Assembly: GCA_016648135.1 (NCBI GenBank)
Contig: JADDOH010024954.1
Location: 1 to 64,000 of the forward strand
Length of the DNA: 64,000 bases
Reading direction: 5' to 3'
From: Agrypnia vestita
Taxonomy: Eukaryota; Arthropoda; Insecta; Trichoptera; Phryganeidae
Shown here: positions 47,836-57,760 of the stretch, in pieces
Layout: the number at the start of each line of letters is the position of its first letter
How positions within the stretch are numbered: the stretch's first letter is position 1
Translations under genes and position numbers: made by a program
Notes under the pieces: model-generated
What the model saw: the letters and a program-made list of their open reading frames with translations, nothing else
Database searches by the model: none
Told to the model about the DNA's origin: nothing

Positions 47836-47875
47836 GTCCTGAGGAAGAGACGGGTACGTCTCGAAACCGGTAGAC
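47836..47875 (+). ncRNA. hammerhead ribozyme, Penelope-type
   Basis: Parts in order: helix I strand GTC, core box CTGAGGA (CUGANGA), one extra A, helix II GAGAC/GTCTC closing the loop GGGTAC, core box GAAA, then C-CG-G as a two-pair helix III, cleavage triplet GTA, and helix I strand GAC. All invariant core positions are present. Helix I is only three clear pairs, and the extra A sits at the base of helix II, so activity is uncertain. No Penelope coding remnant was recognised beside it. Confidence 0.6.
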
Positions 47876-47879
47876 TAAA

Positions 47880-48590
47880 AATCTCAGTAAGTGGTTGAAT
47901 ACTAACAGAATTAGCATTTAGTTGAAATTCATGACCACTACTTTAATGCTTTAAATATTAGTAAGATAATATCTACACCATATTTGTAAAATAAATAAAA
48001 ATCAAATTGTTTGTGTATTATATAATGTATTATGAAATCCTTTACAATAAATAATAAGAAATATAAAGTAAATCACTTATCTCTACACATTTTGAAATAG
48101 TTTACAATAATGATAGCACATTTTAGACTCATTCTTAAAATGCGAAGTCCTGCGAACTATACTACTTTTATCACTAAGCCCAGCACACATTAAGCTGGCG
48201 ACACTAATGGTGATTAATTTTTAATATAAAACAGGTTATTATATTAAAAAGTAATCAAGTCACTGACATGAATAAATTAAAAGATGAACGGCATTGTCAT
48301 ACAAATGAATAGCTTGGACCACTTTTAGCCCCATGGACTTAAGTGGAATTAATTTGATTGTATATTTTTAGTTTATAAGTTTTACGTGAAGTACATAAAC
48401 TTTTTATAAAGTATGTAATACATAACAAGATTAAATAAGATAAAGTAATCGATATGCGTAAGTTCTTAGGTTAAGTTTCTTTATTTTCTGCTTTAAAAAC
48501 CATGAAAAATGACAAGCATGAAACATTTTAAACATGAAGCAATCGCCCTACTAAAAGTTTCCACAATTCATGTCCGCTTGTACAATACAA
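47880..48590. other. AT-rich spacer, nothing recognised
   Basis: No coding region, terminal repeats or tandem repeats are seen. Confidence 0.4.
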
Positions 48591-50230
48591 AAGTAAAGTG
48601 AAGTCTGCGGTGGACGTGCACATAGAACATCCATTTGTGTCCGGTCCAGGGCGAGGTCTGGCCTGGGAAGGTCAACAGGAAGTCGCTCGACGTTCCGGGT
48701 ATTCTTAGCTTCCGCTGGCAACTGCTGGGAACAGAGAGCTCGAGGTTAGTACAATGTCAGGCCAGAAGAAAGGGTAATGCCGCGGGAGGTAATACTTCAA
48801 CGGTATAGACTATGAATGCGCAGTACATAGTTGCAATGACACCATTTATGATGATCAGCAGTTTTAATAGTTAGCCCCATGAATGTTACAGAAAATATAA
48901 AGCTTTCAATTATAACACAAAACATGACTGACACTATTGTCCAGAAGATCGGATGCTAGGGCGCTGGCTTTGCGTGCGAGAGGTAAAGGGGTTGATATGA
49001 CTTGGAAGTACGCCCCGAGGTGGCGCCTGGTACAGACACCAGGTCTGGCAAAGTGAGAGTTTAATAAAATGTTTGAAAATGAACTTACTCGGCTCCTTCT
49101 GCTGGATGTACCGGCTCTGCCAGCTCCTGGCTGGTGAGGGCGGCCAGGCTCGGGGCAGTCCTAGTCGAGGGGAACACTGAAGGTCAGCTGGAGCCGCCTT
49201 CACTGCCTCTTCTCGCTACAGTTCATAGTCAACAGGTCCTCGGGCCCTTTAAACTAGTCATCAGCCCGAGTCTTTGAACGTCCAGTCTCCCCGGGGCCTC
49301 TCCCACGTCCATGTCCAGCCCGCTGCAAGAAGCGGGCTCACTCCGATGTCGCCAGGACTCGCCGTTGCTAGGTGTCTGGTGCTAAAAGGTCCAGCCCTTC
49401 CCCGTAATAGTCAAAGCAGCCCGTGACTCTAATATAACTTTACTATACCGACATTACTTTTGATTGTAATATTTCGTTAAATAAAACTCAAGCTTACCTT
49501 ATTTCCCAAAAAAAGGCATTTTCGCCTATCAAAATCTTTTACACCCATAGACCCATAGATGCCTCCTATATAAACAATCGTATATCTTGAAAGTGTCAAC
49601 TACCGAGGAAAGTGATTTTAAGATAACTTATTGAAATTACACTCGCATACATTACTACGCGTAGTGCCGTGAAGTAAAATGAATGTTCTCTACGGTTCTT
49701 GCAGTCAGTTCCCCTTCTTGACCGATTTGTAGCTTCACCACTGGAAACAGCGCCAGGCCCAGCAGCTGCCACTGCGACGACACTCTGTGTCCATTTTTCC
49801 ATTGACTTTTTTCCGCACTGGCAGGACACAACCGGTTCTGCCGGGTGTTATTGCGAGGCCCTACCAATATCTCTATTTACTGTTTTATAAAAATGCGGCT
49901 GGAGGCGTATCACACGTATCTCCGTATAGCACCGCGAGCATTGCGCGCATCTCGCTTCGATGTCTCCACATGGAGACCAATCTTTAGGATCTCAGTCGAA
50001 GAACTAACGCTTCTAAGGTAAAATGTGAGTATAATCAGACACAATAGTCTATCTGTGATGTGTTCAGATCTCTGGGAAAGACGTTTTAGAGTTTAATTGG
50101 CGAGGAAATGGCTCCTTATCGTGACACGCTGTGCAGACAGGCACTGAGCTTGGTGACTTCTCGAGGGAGATCTGCAGGGGGGCGGAGTCCCCCAGGAGCG
50201 CTGCTGCCGGGACGTGGGAAGACGAATATT
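48590..50230. other. GC-richer segment, no gene assigned
   Basis: Composition shifts sharply to GC-rich in blocks (48,610-48,780, 48,930-49,420, 49,690-49,990, 50,100-50,220). A perfect hairpin AGCCCGCTgcaagAAGCGGGCT lies near 49,318. On the minus strand a good 5' splice site (GAGCCGAGTAAGTT) lies near 49,085, after a stretch open in two frames. This could be an exon or promoter of an unannotated gene, but no protein motif is visible and frames are short on both strands. Confidence 0.4.
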
Positions 50231-50900
50231 AATATTTCAGCACGCGAATGTTGCGGCTTTCTGAACTTACGAATTTCTTAAGTTCTTAATTTAAGTTTCG
50301 AAACTTAAATAAACATTACTATAGTTTATCTTTGTGACGCAAATTTATTATAAAAATGAACAAAACCCACAACCATCGAGTCTCGCTAAATTTATTGAAT
50401 ATTTTCGGAACTTGAGTAGAAAAAGTTGTAATTTAACATTTACAAACCGACAAGATTTTCATTTCACTAGACTTGTTTTAAAGCGAATGAACTTACAAAA
50501 TTCACAATTTGTTACTCCCACTATTGTCCATGAAGAAGATGAGTAGTAAATACTGAAAAATAAAACAAAATTTTAAGAAACAATCTTATAACTGGTACAT
50601 CCGAAAATACATACGTCATAACAGAATCTTTCAAAAATGTATGCAATGCAATAAAAGTCCGTCATATTAACTAGTGCAGCTATATACTATTTCTGCCTAG
50701 TGAGGAATAGTTAATTAACGATTCTTCAAAATAAAGCACTGACAATAGGATACATAGAAATAAAGTGATGTCAAAGAAATGTTCAAATTTAATGTGGATC
50801 CGTTTATATATAACATTATAAATGTACACTCTGTTCAGAATTCATAAGAATAAAACTAACCCATAAAAACCAAGTATTTATTTTACTCCCTTTCTTAATT
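50231..50900. other. no recognisable gene
   Basis: AT-rich. It includes a short piece of family D near 50,450-50,500 (CTTGTTTTAAAGCGAATGAA). Confidence 0.4.
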
Positions 50901-50904
50901 TATC

Positions 50905-51062
50905 AGGTTAACTAACAAACTAACTAACCATAACGCCGTTTCTCCGCAGGGGTAGGCAGAGAGGATTGAACGCCGCACTCTTCTATCCTGGCACACCACT
51001 TTTGCTTCGGCCACATTCATACATCTTCTCATACAAGTTCTACGGTTGATGCGGCTTTTAAG
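50905..51062 (-). repeat. SINE-like dispersed repeat family C
   Basis: Nearly identical to 22,966-23,120 (ACCATAACGCCGTTTCTCCG, CTATCCTGGCACACCACTTT, CATACATCTTCTCATACAAG). Confidence 0.7.
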
Positions 51063-51084
51063 GGATGGCCCGGTTATCACGTTT

Positions 51085-51310
51085 CAGGTATTTTATCAAC
51101 TTACTCAGTTGTATGAAAAAACATTAACAATTTGAAAAATCTAAAATTATACTATAATTATTAAAAAAAAATCAACGAAAATTTGATAGATCTTTTTGAT
51201 CGTGACCACTGCTCAATAAGAAAATATGAAACAAGATTACCTTTGAGAAAGAAATCACGATCGGAAAATTCTATCAATCACGGTGGAACGAAGGTCTTTA
51301 GAATCGGTAC
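51085..51310 (+). repeat. unit of the 56-kb repeat followed by LINE C-terminal-like fragment
   Basis: AACTTACTCAGTTGTATGAA and AAAATTATACTATAATTA match the 104-bp unit at 56.8-57.2 kb. Downstream, the plus-strand reading RKYETRLPLRKKSRSENSIN then HGGTKVF resembles the C-terminal segment of CR1/jockey-like LINE proteins. The resemblance is weak. Confidence 0.45.
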
Positions 51311-51945
51311 TAGGGATCATCAATTCAAAAATGGACATAATACATGGGATGAAAAAATGACTCAAGGAAACAGCCAAGTCTTTATTAAATTTTTTTCGGC
51401 TCAAAAAGATACAAAAAACAAATTTAGAAGTGCAGAATAAAAAAAAAGTAAAACAAATAAAAATTTTAGATCAGAAAAAATAATAGCGCATTAGAAGAAA
51501 GCTCACAGATATTATATCAAATAGAAAAGATGTATAGAAAAAGTGGGAATCGCTAAATGTGAAAAATAAATCCAAAAGAAATTTATAATTTCGCTAAAAA
51601 TAAATAAGAAGTTCTACAAATTAAACACAAAAACCATAAATAAAAATACACCAATAAAACGCAAAAGAGATAATGGCACAAAAAACAAATTAATATACAA
51701 TTTAAAATAAGTTTAATGGGAAGATGTGTCCGAAATAAACTAAAAAAAATTTTTTGTACTATGTATATATGAGAAGCCTGAAAAAATAACTGAGAAATTA
51801 ATTAAAGAGAATCTATTTAAAATCCCGTAGATAATAAAACACATTAAAAATAAAGGCATTTTAAAAAGTGGAAAGGAGATTTTCACTATAATTTAATCTG
51901 TTTAGAATACAATGGATTCACAACAAATAATGGAGTCATTTGTAT
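51311..51945. other. A-rich spacer, nothing recognised
   Basis: Very A-rich on the plus strand. No supported coding or repeat structure. Confidence 0.4.
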
Positions 51946-51947
51946 AA

Positions 51948-52350
51948 ATATGTATACCTACCTATAAACCTCAATGTCTGTTTGTCTGTCTGTTCTCTAT
52001 ACAAATCTACACCGTTTGTTCGATTCGACTCAAATTTTGCATACTTATACTTTAGAACCCGGCGGGTAACAAAGGCAAAAACCCTTCCCAACCCCTGATA
52101 TATTTTCAATGCAAATCTGTACCGTTCCAACGATCCGACACAAAATTTGGAAACATATTCTATAGGACCCGGCGGATAGCTAAGGCGGCATTTACCCCTT
52201 CCCCTCCCCATGACATATTTTCAATGAAAATCTGTACCGTTCGACCGATCGAACTAAAAATTTCGAAACTTATTTTTAAGGACCCGTCAGATAATATAGG
52301 TGACATTTCCACCCTCTCTCTTTACCCCTTCCCCAACTCCTGACATATCT
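51948..52350 (+). mobile_element. Helitron-like family A, copy 3, 3'-truncated
   Basis: Starts TATACCTACCTATAAACCTC with GTCTGTTTGTCTGTCTGTTC, then three monomers (AACCCGGCGGGTAACAAAGG, GGACCCGGCGGATAGC, GGACCCGTCAGATAAT). It stops where family E begins, so the terminal hairpin is lost. Confidence 0.6.
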
Positions 52351-52740
52351 TATGAAACACTTCCCGTTATTCAATCGAGCTAAAATTTTGCAGATCGACT
52401 TGATAACAATGCATACTTTAGTGCATTTGGGGTCATACCACGCTCATAAAAAATGCAAACGTATATCAAATGTTCGGGCAATTACCTGCTTACTTTCAGA
52501 TACTATTCCAAAATTATCTAAATCATGGACTTTTTATAATTTATCTCTTTATTTTAAATTATTACAAAACAAAAGTAGGTTTCCCCTTCCCCCTCTTACC
52601 AATGCCATCCCCCAGATATATTTTATGTACAAAATCTCCACCGCTTTACCAATCGGACCCAAATCTTGCATTCATATTCCCGACGGAAATAGTTAATCAA
52701 CTTCTTTGGAAACAAAGAATCACACGAGTCATTTAAGTGA
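52350..52740 (+). repeat. dispersed repeat family E
   Basis: TTCAATCGAGCTAAAATTTT, TTTAGTGCATTTGGGGTCAT and TTTTTATAATTTATCTCTTT are shared, in order, with the reverse complement of 63,690-63,905. It encodes nothing. Confidence 0.6.
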
Positions 52741-52839
52741 TAATAAATAGTAAAACTTTTATCGAAGAAATTCAATCAATCAAACATAAATGCAACATTA
52801 CATATTAGACAGAAACACATACATATGTACAACCAACAA

Positions 52840-53114
52840 GCATTTCCCTGAGGCTTAAGGCAGTTTCACCGATTTCCGTTAAACACATTATTGAGAAAGT
52901 GTATAGCAAGTCACCGGGTCTCCACCAAATCAGAATCACGGACATGAAAGTAATAAAAAAAGAAAGTAGTTTGATAATTGTGAAATTGATGAATCCTTGT
53001 ATAACTAAAGGAATTGTATCTGGCGATTTTAAAATCTAAATTATCAAACCTTTAAATAAATCAGGGAGTCATAAAGACTTTACATATTACAGACAGATTG
53101 CAATACAATCATCA
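52840..53114 (+). pseudogene. LINE reverse-transcriptase N-terminal palm fragment
   Basis: The plus-strand reading contains VYSKSPGLHQIRITDMKVIK, LIIVKLMNPCITKGIVSGDF, KI then a stop, IIKPLNKSGSHKDFTYY and RQIAIQSSI. This matches the N-terminal part of CR1/jockey-like reverse transcriptases (KSPGPDGI...LP..LK...I.PI.KSG......YRPI...S). One stop codon interrupts it. It is cut off by the Helitron-like element that follows. Confidence 0.8.
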
Positions 53115-53119
53115 ATACA

Positions 53120-53560
53120 TACATGGTATAAAATGAAGTCCCCGGAGAGCGTCTGTCTGACTGTATGACCGCGCTAATCTAGAGAACGGCTGAACAGTTT
53201 TGTATGAAATTTTTACTGCTATAATCTGCATTTTTCCAGGAAGATTCGAGTGAATTGAAAATTGCCCTAGCACATATAGGAGCTGAGCATTAACGGTATT
53301 AGTAAATCAAGTTGGGAAAAAATTTGCTGCTAAAGCGCTCTCATGGAAACGCTGCCTAATCCGTTAGAGATGCGAAAAATTTGTATGTATTAAAAATAAT
53401 TGCGTTAAATTAAACGATCAACAAAAAAGTCAGCGGTCACATATATCTATCTTTTAGGGATAACTTACAGCAACCATTTTAGTCTGTAGAGCTAAAATAT
53501 AAATAAATAAAATAAAATGTATAATTTTTAAAATAAAAATAAATGCGTTTAAACTAGCTT
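53120..53560 (+). mobile_element. non-autonomous Helitron-like element, family B, copy 3
   Basis: GGTATAAAATGAAGTCCCCG, GAGCGTCTGTCTGACTGT and GCGCTAATCTAGAGAACGGC match the 5' part of family B (reverse complement of 18.7-18.8 kb). AACGCTGCCTAATCCGTTAG and TTTTAGGGATAACTTACAGC match B2. The 3' hairpin and CTAG are absent, so the copy is 3'-truncated. Confidence 0.6.
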
Positions 53561-53988
53561 GCGCCAGTATTAGACTTCATTTATGTATTCAGGGCCCTTT
53601 AATACGCCAGGGAATTTCTTTTTTATGAAATTTGTGTTTTGTTTGTATTACTAACTATAACCGACATGTTTGAATGCCTAAAAAAATATAAACAACTAAT
53701 ATATATGAATACTGATAATAATAACTCACAGATAGGTATGCTCGAAATCATACAACACTTCACTATCTTATATAAAAACAACTTACAATCAGCAATTTCC
53801 AAAATCTGCACGTTTTCAGGACGTTAATTATTTTAGGCGAATATGGAATGCTCGTGAACAAATTGCTATCCTGTACGTCTGCTTCACTCAACAGAATATC
53901 TTCAATACCCTTCTCATTTAATGAACGATTATTAATATTCATTTTAAACTAGTTTACTTTAAAAATACAAAAGAATACGAGACAAAGC
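53561..53988. other. no recognisable gene
   Basis: Short overlapping frames on both strands (53,623-53,827) carry no motif. AT-rich. Confidence 0.4.
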
Positions 53989-53997
53989 ATTATACAC

Positions 53998-56168
53998 TAG
54001 GGTGTCCCGTCCATGTATGAGAAAAAAAAATTTTGAGCGCTTAACCGCAAGAGGTATCAAAATTTGCGTAATTTTACACAAATAGCGGAAAAGGTAAAAA
54101 ATTTATAATTTTCTGTCATAATGAGGGCTCTATCGAGCTTTGAAGTTTTGTAAATTTTACTGTTTTTATAGATTGTATGTTTTTATAGAGTTAAACCGTT
54201 TGCCTAAAATAATAAAAAAATCAAGTTAAAAAAGTATTTTAGTATTGAAATTAATGAAAAAAAGCACAAGAAAATAAAATAAACAAAATATAGATTACAA
54301 TCAATGACAAAAACCAAATATTTTAACTTATTTTTGTGTCTAAAGTTAGGCATTTCTGCTTGAGATTGCATCCTGGTTCTCTAATAAAGCCATCTCTAGA
54401 AGTAACGTCCGTCAGTTACACTTTGTGTAACTGTTTTATATTCTCTTTTGTTTTATATTCTTTTATATTCTCTAGGACCCGAAGTGCAACCATCTAAGGT
54501 CAAGAATAAATGACGAAGGGGTAACTCATTGACACGAAGCATACAAACACACCATTGTAACGGTCTCTCCAATTACTCCTCTAAATATTGAATCACGCCA
54601 CCCTTCCAATTGTGTTAGTTGCAGTTCCGTCACATTCAACGCAAATCACGTAATCTAAATTTTAACTTCGACCCTCTACTAAAATTGTGATCGAAGTAAG
54701 AATTCCCTTTGCAGTGCCACGTCTTTCGGTATTGTGTATCCCAAATAAATTGATCCAGGTTGTGCTAAAATTGAGATGTGGTCTTCTAAAACTTCTTTGC
54801 GATGGTCTTTTCGTCCATTAAAGTAAATGCTTTTTATAACAATACCTCCAATATCTTTTAAAATTTCCGGGCTTTAGATACATCTCTGTAGATCATATTT
54901 TTATGAATAACCAAAGTAAAATCTTCTGTAGAAACTAAGCCGACGTCAGCGAAAACCGCAGGAGCAACAGCAGCAGCAGATCGCGTCGATAAACCGTATC
55001 TATCACAGACTTTAGCAACTGTTGGCTACATGGTGTCTCTTTCGAGGGCGTGTTTGTCGGGGATGCCTCTGTTATCGGATACGTTTCTGGGGAAGATTCA
55101 CGCACTGAATCTTCATCATAATTTGCTGAGACAGAATCGGTTTCTTGAGTAGAATACGACTTTTTTGTTACCCTTATTCACTCTTCAATTTATCTCTAAT
55201 GTTGTTTCATTAATCTAGCCGTTTTTTTCTTATCAAAACCGCTCATAACCATTTTCATATCATTTATTTGATCCAACAAAAACTTTTCTCATTGATGTAA
55301 ACTTTTTTAGGTTTTAAACACGAACAAGATGCAAATGAAGTGCATTTACAAGCAGAAACGTCAAAAAGTTTCTCAGATGACTCAAACAAAATATTTCAAT
55401 TTATTTTCAAAACTATCATTTCGTTTTTTTGGGGTATCTTTTCAAATTGAGATACTATTCGAAATTGGATTTCACTAATTAAATAACTCATTTGTTAGTT
55501 ACAATTAAAATTGAAGTTTTGGTCCAAATATTGTCGATCTCTTCGGAAAAAATCACATATATATCTGATTTGGATGGATCTTTCCTATTATGCTTCAATT
55601 TCAGGTCGTTCTTGACAAATAAAATGATGTCCCTGATAGTTGGTAGCTGCTGATTGTCAAGTTCTTTGTATGGTCCGAACATAGCATAAGTAGTCTGACT
55701 ACGCCTCGAACATCTTATTTAAAAATCACAAACACTTTTAACACTGTAACAATCACAATGGTACTTTTATGGCATAAAAATTATTTTGGCTACGAAGAAA
55801 ACACTCGCGAGTCAAGTCAAGAAAGTCCTCAAAACAAGTTCATATTGAGGGTATTTGCAGGTTGAAACGTAACAAATTCGAAGTCGCTGGTAACGTGTTG
55901 TTTCATGCAAATCGAAACGTCATGTATGATTTACACCTAAATAGAACAAAAAGTAAATATTTTTTTGTATTTAGTTCAGGAGTCAAAATTGAGGATAGCG
56001 AAATATCACCATAAAAATGACAATTTTTCAAAACTTTGTAGATCGGTAGAACCCTAAACATATAGTTTTATTTTATTTTTAAAATTATTACGATAATCTA
56101 CGCTTAATTACACAAGTTTTGAGAGGTCTTGTGTTAAGGTAAAAAAAAAAAAATTATCGGGACAGCCT
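53998..56168 (-). mobile_element. complete but dead DNA transposon, family not named
   Basis: The ends are inverted: AGGGTGTCCCG (left, from 53,999) and CGGGACAGCCT (right, to 56,168), 10 of 11 matching. Both are flanked by ATTATACAC (53,989-53,997 and 56,169-56,177), a 9-bp target duplication, or 10 bp with one mismatch. That length is typical of MULE/MuDR-type and a few other DNA transposons. One decayed gene on the minus strand fills the middle. The size is 2.17 kb. Confidence 0.75.
54465..55682 (-). pseudogene. decayed gene of an uncharacterised arthropod transposon-like family
   Basis: The first 64 codons are open (MFGPYKELDNQQLPTIRDII...EIDNIWTKTSI). Then come several frameshifts and stops, with recognisable blocks in order: CDRYGLSTRSAAAVAPAVFA then DVG; IYFNGRKDHRKEV then LEDHISIL and QPGSIYLGY; VECDGTATNT; RPLQWCVCMLRVNELPLRHL then FLTLDGCTSGPRE. 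I recall this block order from a multi-copy, unnamed protein family in arthropods and other invertebrates. The conserved acidic residues (GRKD, CDGT, LDG) could belong to a DDE-type nuclease, but this is inference. The terminal repeats and target duplication around it support a transposase role. Confidence 0.7.
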
Positions 56169-56179
56169 ATTATACACAA

Positions 56180-56769
56180 CACACAGTTGTCAGTTATTTA
56201 TGTCAATCATAGACTACCTAGACAAATAGTGCGTTTTGCGGAAAAAGAGATCACCATTCTAAATCATTGAAGTATTAAACTGTTGGAAATACATACTACA
56301 CTTTGCCATAACAGGTAATTAGTTCCTTTTGCTAAAAAGTTACTTAATTTTCTGCTGTAAATAGAAGTCACGGTGATTTTAAAGTTGAAAATCTAACCCA
56401 TAAAAAACAATTTACTGAAGTTGCTCCATACAACTTACTGAATTGTATGAAAAAACCATTAAAAATTTGAAAAAACCAAAATTATTATTATTTTTTAAAG
56501 AAAATTTTATAGATCTTCTTGATCGTCGCCACGAGTCTGCTTGCAAAGTTTCAGCTCGATCGGATCACGGGAAAAGGATTAAAAATCGATCCAAATTTTT
56601 TTCGTCAAGCAATTAAGCTGACGCTACGAGTTAAAAGAAAGGGAGTAAAAAACGAACCCCCAAAAACCAAGTTTTTATTATACTCCCTTTCTCATTTACT
56701 AGTGGAAACTGGTTTGGCGCTTAACCTACGCGTTGGGCTTCGGTCAGGCGATGCTACTAAAAGGCGTAA
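56180..56769. repeat. dispersed repeat sequence, no gene
   Basis: CTCCATACAACTTACTGAAT, GTATGAAAAAACC and ATAGATCTTCTTGATCGTCG match the repeat at 51.1-51.2 kb. TTCAGCTCGATCGGATCACG near 56,550 is a relative of family E. The plus frame 56,519-56,908 is repeat-derived. Confidence 0.5.
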
Positions 56770-57175
56770 TAAAAAATTTCCAAAAATCCAAAATTATACT
56801 ATAATCAGTTTTAGTGTCTACCAGATGCGTCGCAGTCTCTTCATACAACTTACTAAGTTGTATAAAAAAAACATTAAAAATTTCTTGAAATCGAAAATTA
56901 TACTGTAATCAGGTTTAGTGTCTACCAGATGCGTCGGAATCTCTTCATACAACTTTCTGAGTTGTATGAAAAAACCATTAAAATTTTTTTAAAATCCAAA
57001 ATTATACTATAATCAGGTTTAGTGTCTACCAGATGCATCGCAGTCTCTTCATACAACTTACTATGTTGTATGAAAAAAACATTAAAAATGTCTTAACATC
57101 CAAAATTATACTATAATCAGGTTCCGTGTCTACCAGACGCGTCGGAATCTCTTCATACAACTTACTGAAAAATCC
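56770..57175. repeat. 104-bp tandem array with internal hairpin, about 4 copies
   Basis: The anchor CCAGATGCGTCG recurs at 56,821, 56,925, 57,029 and 57,133, exactly 104 bp apart. Each unit contains the inverted repeat CATACAACTTACTGAGTTGTATG-like (9-bp stem; given here in form, with small variants) and TTATACTATAATCAGGTTTAG. It lies about 0.6 kb past the stop codon of the lipase-NACHT-ankyrin gene. Confidence 0.9.
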
Positions 57176-57179
57176 AAAA

Positions 57180-57655
57180 ATGTATTACGGATAGGAATAC
57201 GCGGAGGACAGATTGAAACCCAAATGCAGCGGAGATCATAGGACACGCCAGGCAGCGAGCAATATACTAGAAATAAGGAAATAATAATAGTTACTTGCAG
57301 CGCATTCCTGGGATCTCCCGAACTGGCTGGCGGGGGACACGTCACAGGGGCAGGTGACGTCATCAGCAGAGTTTGGGGGGCGCGACCCTGCACGCCGGAC
57401 ACTCTACCCTCACACTCTACAGACAGGAAACCTGCAACGGGAATATCACTTTCTCCCGAACGGTCGGAGATAAAGTAGCCACTCCGACAACTTGTACAGC
57501 TCCGCACGAAGAACAGAATAGCGCGAATTGTAGCTTTATAACCCCATTCGTTTAGGCGGCGTTTCATCAAAACTGAACACGGTTTCGCCGAATACAGGGT
57601 CACTGCAGGAGCGCACTTCTAGGAGAGCGATAACTTGTTTCGCAGAATCTACATT
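57180..57655. other. unassigned segment 3' of the main gene
   Basis: GC-richer than its flanks. A minus-strand frame of 157 codons crosses it (57,130-57,603), but it runs into the 104-bp array, has no motif and no supported start. It is probably flanking or transcribed non-coding sequence. Confidence 0.4.
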
Positions 57656-57657
57656 TC

Positions 57658-57663
57658 TTTATT
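57658..57663 (-). terminator. polyadenylation signal AATAAA
   Basis: TTTATT on the plus strand gives AATAAA on the minus strand, about 100 nt after the stop codon of the lipase-NACHT-ankyrin gene. It is the first canonical signal downstream. Confidence 0.6.
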
Positions 57664-57760
57664 AATTACACCAATCCACACGAAATTCGCCTCCGCACAT
57701 TTTTATATACGTTTTGAAAAATCACACTTTTAAGTAAAATTTAGAATTGCGGAGAAAATA

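Noticed and set aside
51183..51440. An 85-codon frame as an independent gene
   Set aside because: It begins inside a dispersed repeat and its first part resembles a LINE C-terminus. Treated as repeat debris.
57130..57603. A 157-codon minus-strand frame next to the main gene
   Set aside because: Runs into the 104-bp array, has no motif and no start context. Probably chance.
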